Part shown: positions 59,851-64,000 of the stretch, piece after piece
How positions within the stretch are numbered: position 1 is the stretch's first letter
Layout: every line of letters starts with the position of its first letter
Origin: Diphasiastrum complanatum
Lineage: Eukaryota > Streptophyta > Lycopodiopsida > Lycopodiales > Lycopodiaceae
DNA: 64,000 nucleotides
Reading direction: 5' to 3'
Assembly (NCBI GenBank): GCA_029204225.1
Contig: CM055103.1
Span: forward strand, 38,413,813 to 38,477,812
Made by a program: the position numbers and the translations under genes
The notes under the pieces: generated by a model
Database searches by the model: none
What the model was told of the DNA's origin: nothing
The model's input: the letters and a program-made list of their open reading frames with translations, nothing else

Positions 59851-61310
59851 AAAGTTAGAAGCTGAGAGTTTGAAGTCTAGTGCAAGGGGGGGATAAATAT
59901 GAAGGATTGTGAATAAAACGTCCAATTTTTTGCCAAATCTCGAAAATGATCGGACAATCTTCTAGTAAGATGATACTAAAGTGACAACTCTCCCTTAGTG
60001 CCTTGCATATTTGTGGACGAGAAGTTGAAAGTGATAGTGAACTTTTTGCTAGTTGCATTGCAAGTAAAAGCTCTAGTATTTTTCTCTTGAAAATGAATAA
60101 AAGAATCCAAGAGAGGAAGCATAGAGATGATAATTAAAAGCACGTATAATCTAGTAGAAATCCGATCTCCAATATCCTAGGAGAAAATATTCATGAGAGA
60201 ATAAAAATAGTACGTGCATTTTGAGAATCTGGAATTAGAAACTATGTAACTAGTTTGAAGATTCAACATCCCTTTCTTGAAGCTTTAGCTATTGCACCTT
60301 TATGTCTTGTTGTGAATTTTGCCTTGGCTTTGAGTGACCATTATTGGGAGGTATTTTGAGGTTGGAAGGGTGAGTACTCTGCATGGGTGGACTTGTGCTA
60401 TCATGATTGTCATCGATGATAATGCTTCTAGTGGAGAAGGCAAGTACAATGATTAAAGTGTGCAAATCAATATGTGAAGTAAGTCTTTTGGAAATGTGCA
60501 TCCAAGAATGACATGTATGTTGTTTGGCTTGATTCTTGAAAAAGCCATATATTGAACTTTTTCATCTTTTTCTCTAACGTGTTTTACAAGACATTTTCAA
60601 GCCATTGTTGAAATGTTTTAAGCAAGATATTTTCTTATTAGAAAGAAAGTTCTAATAAAGAACATTGACTATGTGTCCCTTTGAGAAAATGTATAAAGTG
60701 TTGTGTCTCCATTCTAAATTATAATACAAGACAAATGTTTTTTCCTTATTGTTTGTAATTAAAGGTTGGGAAAAAAGCAAAGCCTTTAGAGGAAAAGAGA
60801 GTAGGAGCATTAAGCAACTAGTGTCAAATTTTGTAAGGGCATATGCATTGAATACTAATGCCATGCAATTTGATTTCTTTATGTTGTATGTTCATGTGCA
60901 TTTGATGGATATTAAACTCCATACCAATAGACAAGAAAGGAGATATCAAACAACATGTCTTTTATTGCTAGGACATTAGTATAGATTAGAATACATATAG
61001 CACCAAAATCCAACATAAGAAAGCAACAAGATCCCAAATATAATATTGCCATGTACATGGGTTGTGGTCTCTTGAGGATTTTACTAGCAATCATGGGACT
61101 TCCGTGTTTGTTTTGTAGGCATGTGGCATATGTCTATAATAAAGCATACACCATCACTACAATATGCTATTCTCTCTAACTTGTACACTTTATCTTCTTA
61201 CCATATATAAAATGACAATAAAACCATATTAATTGTTCTAAGTAAAAAGAATATCTCATCAAGAATAGTGGGCCAATTGGTACAAGGAATTATTTTGCCA
61301 TGTTGATGCT
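59851..61310. other. Intergenic
   Basis: Some minus-strand stretches are open for 60-70 residues (for example 60289-60501), but no family is recognised and the pieces do not join. Confidence 0.45.
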
Positions 61311-61315
61311 TGCCC

Positions 61316-62190
<875 letters not shown>

Positions 62191-62199
62191 ATGTGCACA

Positions 62200-62390
62200 A
62201 TGGCCAAGGCCACTAGATTGAGCTGGTTGAGAGTCTTCATTGTTGATTGCCATGTTCATTGCACATGCTTGAACCCCCACTCACAAGCTTGAATCTCACT
62301 CGGTGTGTCACTCACATCTAGAAGCTTTGTGCTTCCATGTCTAGGCTCACCTTATTACTTGATGTACAATGTGTATTTATCAATAACATT
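62200..62390 (+). mobile_element. Possible tRNA-derived SINE
   Basis: TTGAGCTGGTTGAGAG (A-box-like) and GCTTGAACCCCC (B-box-like) are about 50 bp apart and followed by a body of about 120 bp. No target duplication is seen, so the call is tentative. Confidence 0.35.
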
Positions 62391-63390
62391 CTCTACTCTA
62401 AAAAAGGAAGGCTAATGATGAAACTCTAGAAGACTATGTTAAGCTTTGCAGAATTCATTTTAGACCTTCCATATAGGGTTAATTCCCAAGGCAAAGGCTA
62501 TATGTGTGGGCGCTCCAGGGCAAGGCCGTAAAGCCCCCAAATCAAGGGCTTTACTCGAGGTAAATATCAAGAGTGCGTTTGCCATTTTTTACTTAGGTTT
62601 TTATGGACATGATGCCTTGCACGAGCAAGTTGGTGCAGCCATTATGAGCATAACTTTGCTCCTAAGATTGCTTAACATAATCTGTTTACGAATACATTTA
62701 TCGGTAATGCCCATTGGAAGCCACAAGCTAATGTGCATAATTGTATTTCACATAAAAGAATTTTTGGGTGGTTCTCTCATACATTGATCCTTAAAATGGG
62801 CAAGAATTTGTGGGCCCTATGTTAGACATTATAATATAGGTCCCAAAAGGTCTCAAATTAATGCCAAAGACAATCAGGTCCCAAAAATGTCTAAAATTCA
62901 TGCCAAAGACAAGACAATATTCTTCATTTGTAAGACTTTGAAAAAAGCCCACAAACCTCACAAAATGTAGGATATCCTACTCGAAAGCTATGCTTAGGGA
63001 AATAAGCAAAGTATAGGAATGGAATTGATAACATTTCTCAAAATTTGATATGATAAAAACCTTGACAATTTTTATATAAGTTTTGAACCCTCTTATGTCA
63101 AAAAATGGAGGAGCTTAAAAATTATGCAGGTTTTTTAAAGGGTTTGCCAAGAGCATTAATCAAAAGTTTTTTAAGAGCAATGAGCAATGATCACTCATTT
63201 TTTGATACCAGTTAAGGGGAAAGCTAGGAAATTATAGGAATAGAACCAACATCTTTCTTCAAAAAAGTGATTTCATTAAGAAAACTTTCAAGAAGTTGAT
63301 TGTTAAAAACTGACAATTATTTTTAAATGCAAGAAATTTGATGTTTGTAGTTTTCATATCAAAGACATCTCTGTGTGTGTGTGTGTAGTA
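62391..63390. other. Intergenic
   Basis: No gene is recognised. AT-rich with a short (TG)n at about 63372-63386. Confidence 0.5.
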
Positions 63391-63399
63391 AAGTAGGCA

Positions 63400-64000
63400 G
63401 ATCCTTATAAAACTTTTATACAGTCTGTAAAATTACAAGTATTTTTCACAATCTGCAGAAATACACGGAGTTGACAACAATGCCATCTTTTTCACTTGTC
63501 AGTAATCTCGTTGAAAAATGCAGTGTCGTCTTTTTCACATTTTTGTTTACAAAATCTCGTGTAAAATCACAGTGTCACATTTTTTTGCTTTTTCCAAAGA
63601 GCCTCAAATGTTAAGGAAATGACTGGCAAAGTGTGGGGGCAACTATAAATGAGATTTAAGGGCACCTTCATCTTTTTCGGCTTTTTTTGCGAATAATCCG
63701 ACAGTGTCCTGCTGTGGCTGTTTTAGTTCATTCTGCAGAGCTATAGTTTTTGGTTCATTTATGCAGACATAACGTTTACGGGCCAATTTTACTGCTTATC
63801 AGCATCAATGAAAGGACCGGATGGATGCTAGCGATCACCTAGAGAATCGCAATTTGATGACCTAATGTCTTAGTATAAATAGTTGTTCATATTCATATAT
63901 TATCAGATAATCATGATCATCATATCATCAAAATTATCAAAAGAAGTTTTTGAATAGGTTAGCTCTCTCAGCTCTCTCCTCAACAGCCTAGCTCATTATT
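63400..64000 (+). mobile_element. LTR-like sequence with TATA box at the window edge
   Basis: The stretch has TGTAAAATCACAGTGTCACA and GAAAAATGCAGTGTCGTC motifs like those repeated in the LTR at 6.8-7.0 kb, then a TATAAATA box at 63874-63881 followed by CT-rich leader-like sequence. It may be an LTR whose element continues beyond the window. The ends are not visible. Confidence 0.35.

Noticed and set aside
60289-60864. Possible decayed gene on the minus strand
   Set aside because: Open stretches of 70 residues do not connect and match nothing I recognise; length is expected by chance in AT-rich DNA.

Overview
The window looks like plant nuclear DNA from a large, repeat-filled genome. Only two host genes can be supported in 64 kb. 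Both have introns with ordinary GT/AG borders. The rest is mostly Ty1/copia LTR retrotransposon sequence, with traces of Ty3/gypsy, CACTA (En/Spm) transposons and tRNA-derived SINEs, plus long (GA)n, (CA)n and (AT)n tracts. A PLS-class PPR protein with near-identical repeats next to such retrotransposon density suggests a seed-free plant, most likely a fern. That is an inference; no species can be named from the sequence alone.

Layout. 1-2.7 kb: no intact gene, but broken acidic coding-like segments. 2.8-5.7 kb: a decayed minus-strand copia. 6.6-13.46 kb and 19.3-23 kb: a patchwork of minus-strand copia pieces, interrupted by a structurally complete plus-strand copia element (13466-19294) with LTRs, primer-binding site, polypurine tract and a 5-bp target duplication. 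A PPR-gene fragment (11626-11812) sits inside this patchwork. 24.0-24.2 kb: a SINE with target duplication. 24.4-29.9 kb: a host gene whose six exons join in one frame. It has a putative transit peptide, two PDF motifs as in organellar single-stranded DNA-binding (OSB) proteins, and a PPR array of seven 303-nt units. Its DYW deaminase end is broken by three frameshifts. 32.4-39.9 kb: three copia pieces in opposing orientations. 39.9-43.5 kb: a probable CACTA element and a long inverted repeat with mirrored microsatellites. 44.8-45.2 kb: a gypsy integrase tail. 47.1-49.7 kb: a three-exon minus-strand BBX (B-box + CCT) transcription factor gene. 51.5-58 kb: a copia gag fragment, a SINE-like unit, a CACTA TNP2-type transposase remnant and a gypsy gag. 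58-64 kb: mostly anonymous AT-rich sequence, a mirrored microsatellite at 61.3-61.55 kb, and an LTR-like promoter at the end.

The two host genes have no evident functional link. The BBX protein should act in the nucleus as a light or photoperiod regulator. The PDF-PPR protein should act on nucleic acid in an organelle. The PDF-PPR fusion is the most noteworthy item. Exon joins were worked out by hand from splice borders and reading phase, without transcript data.
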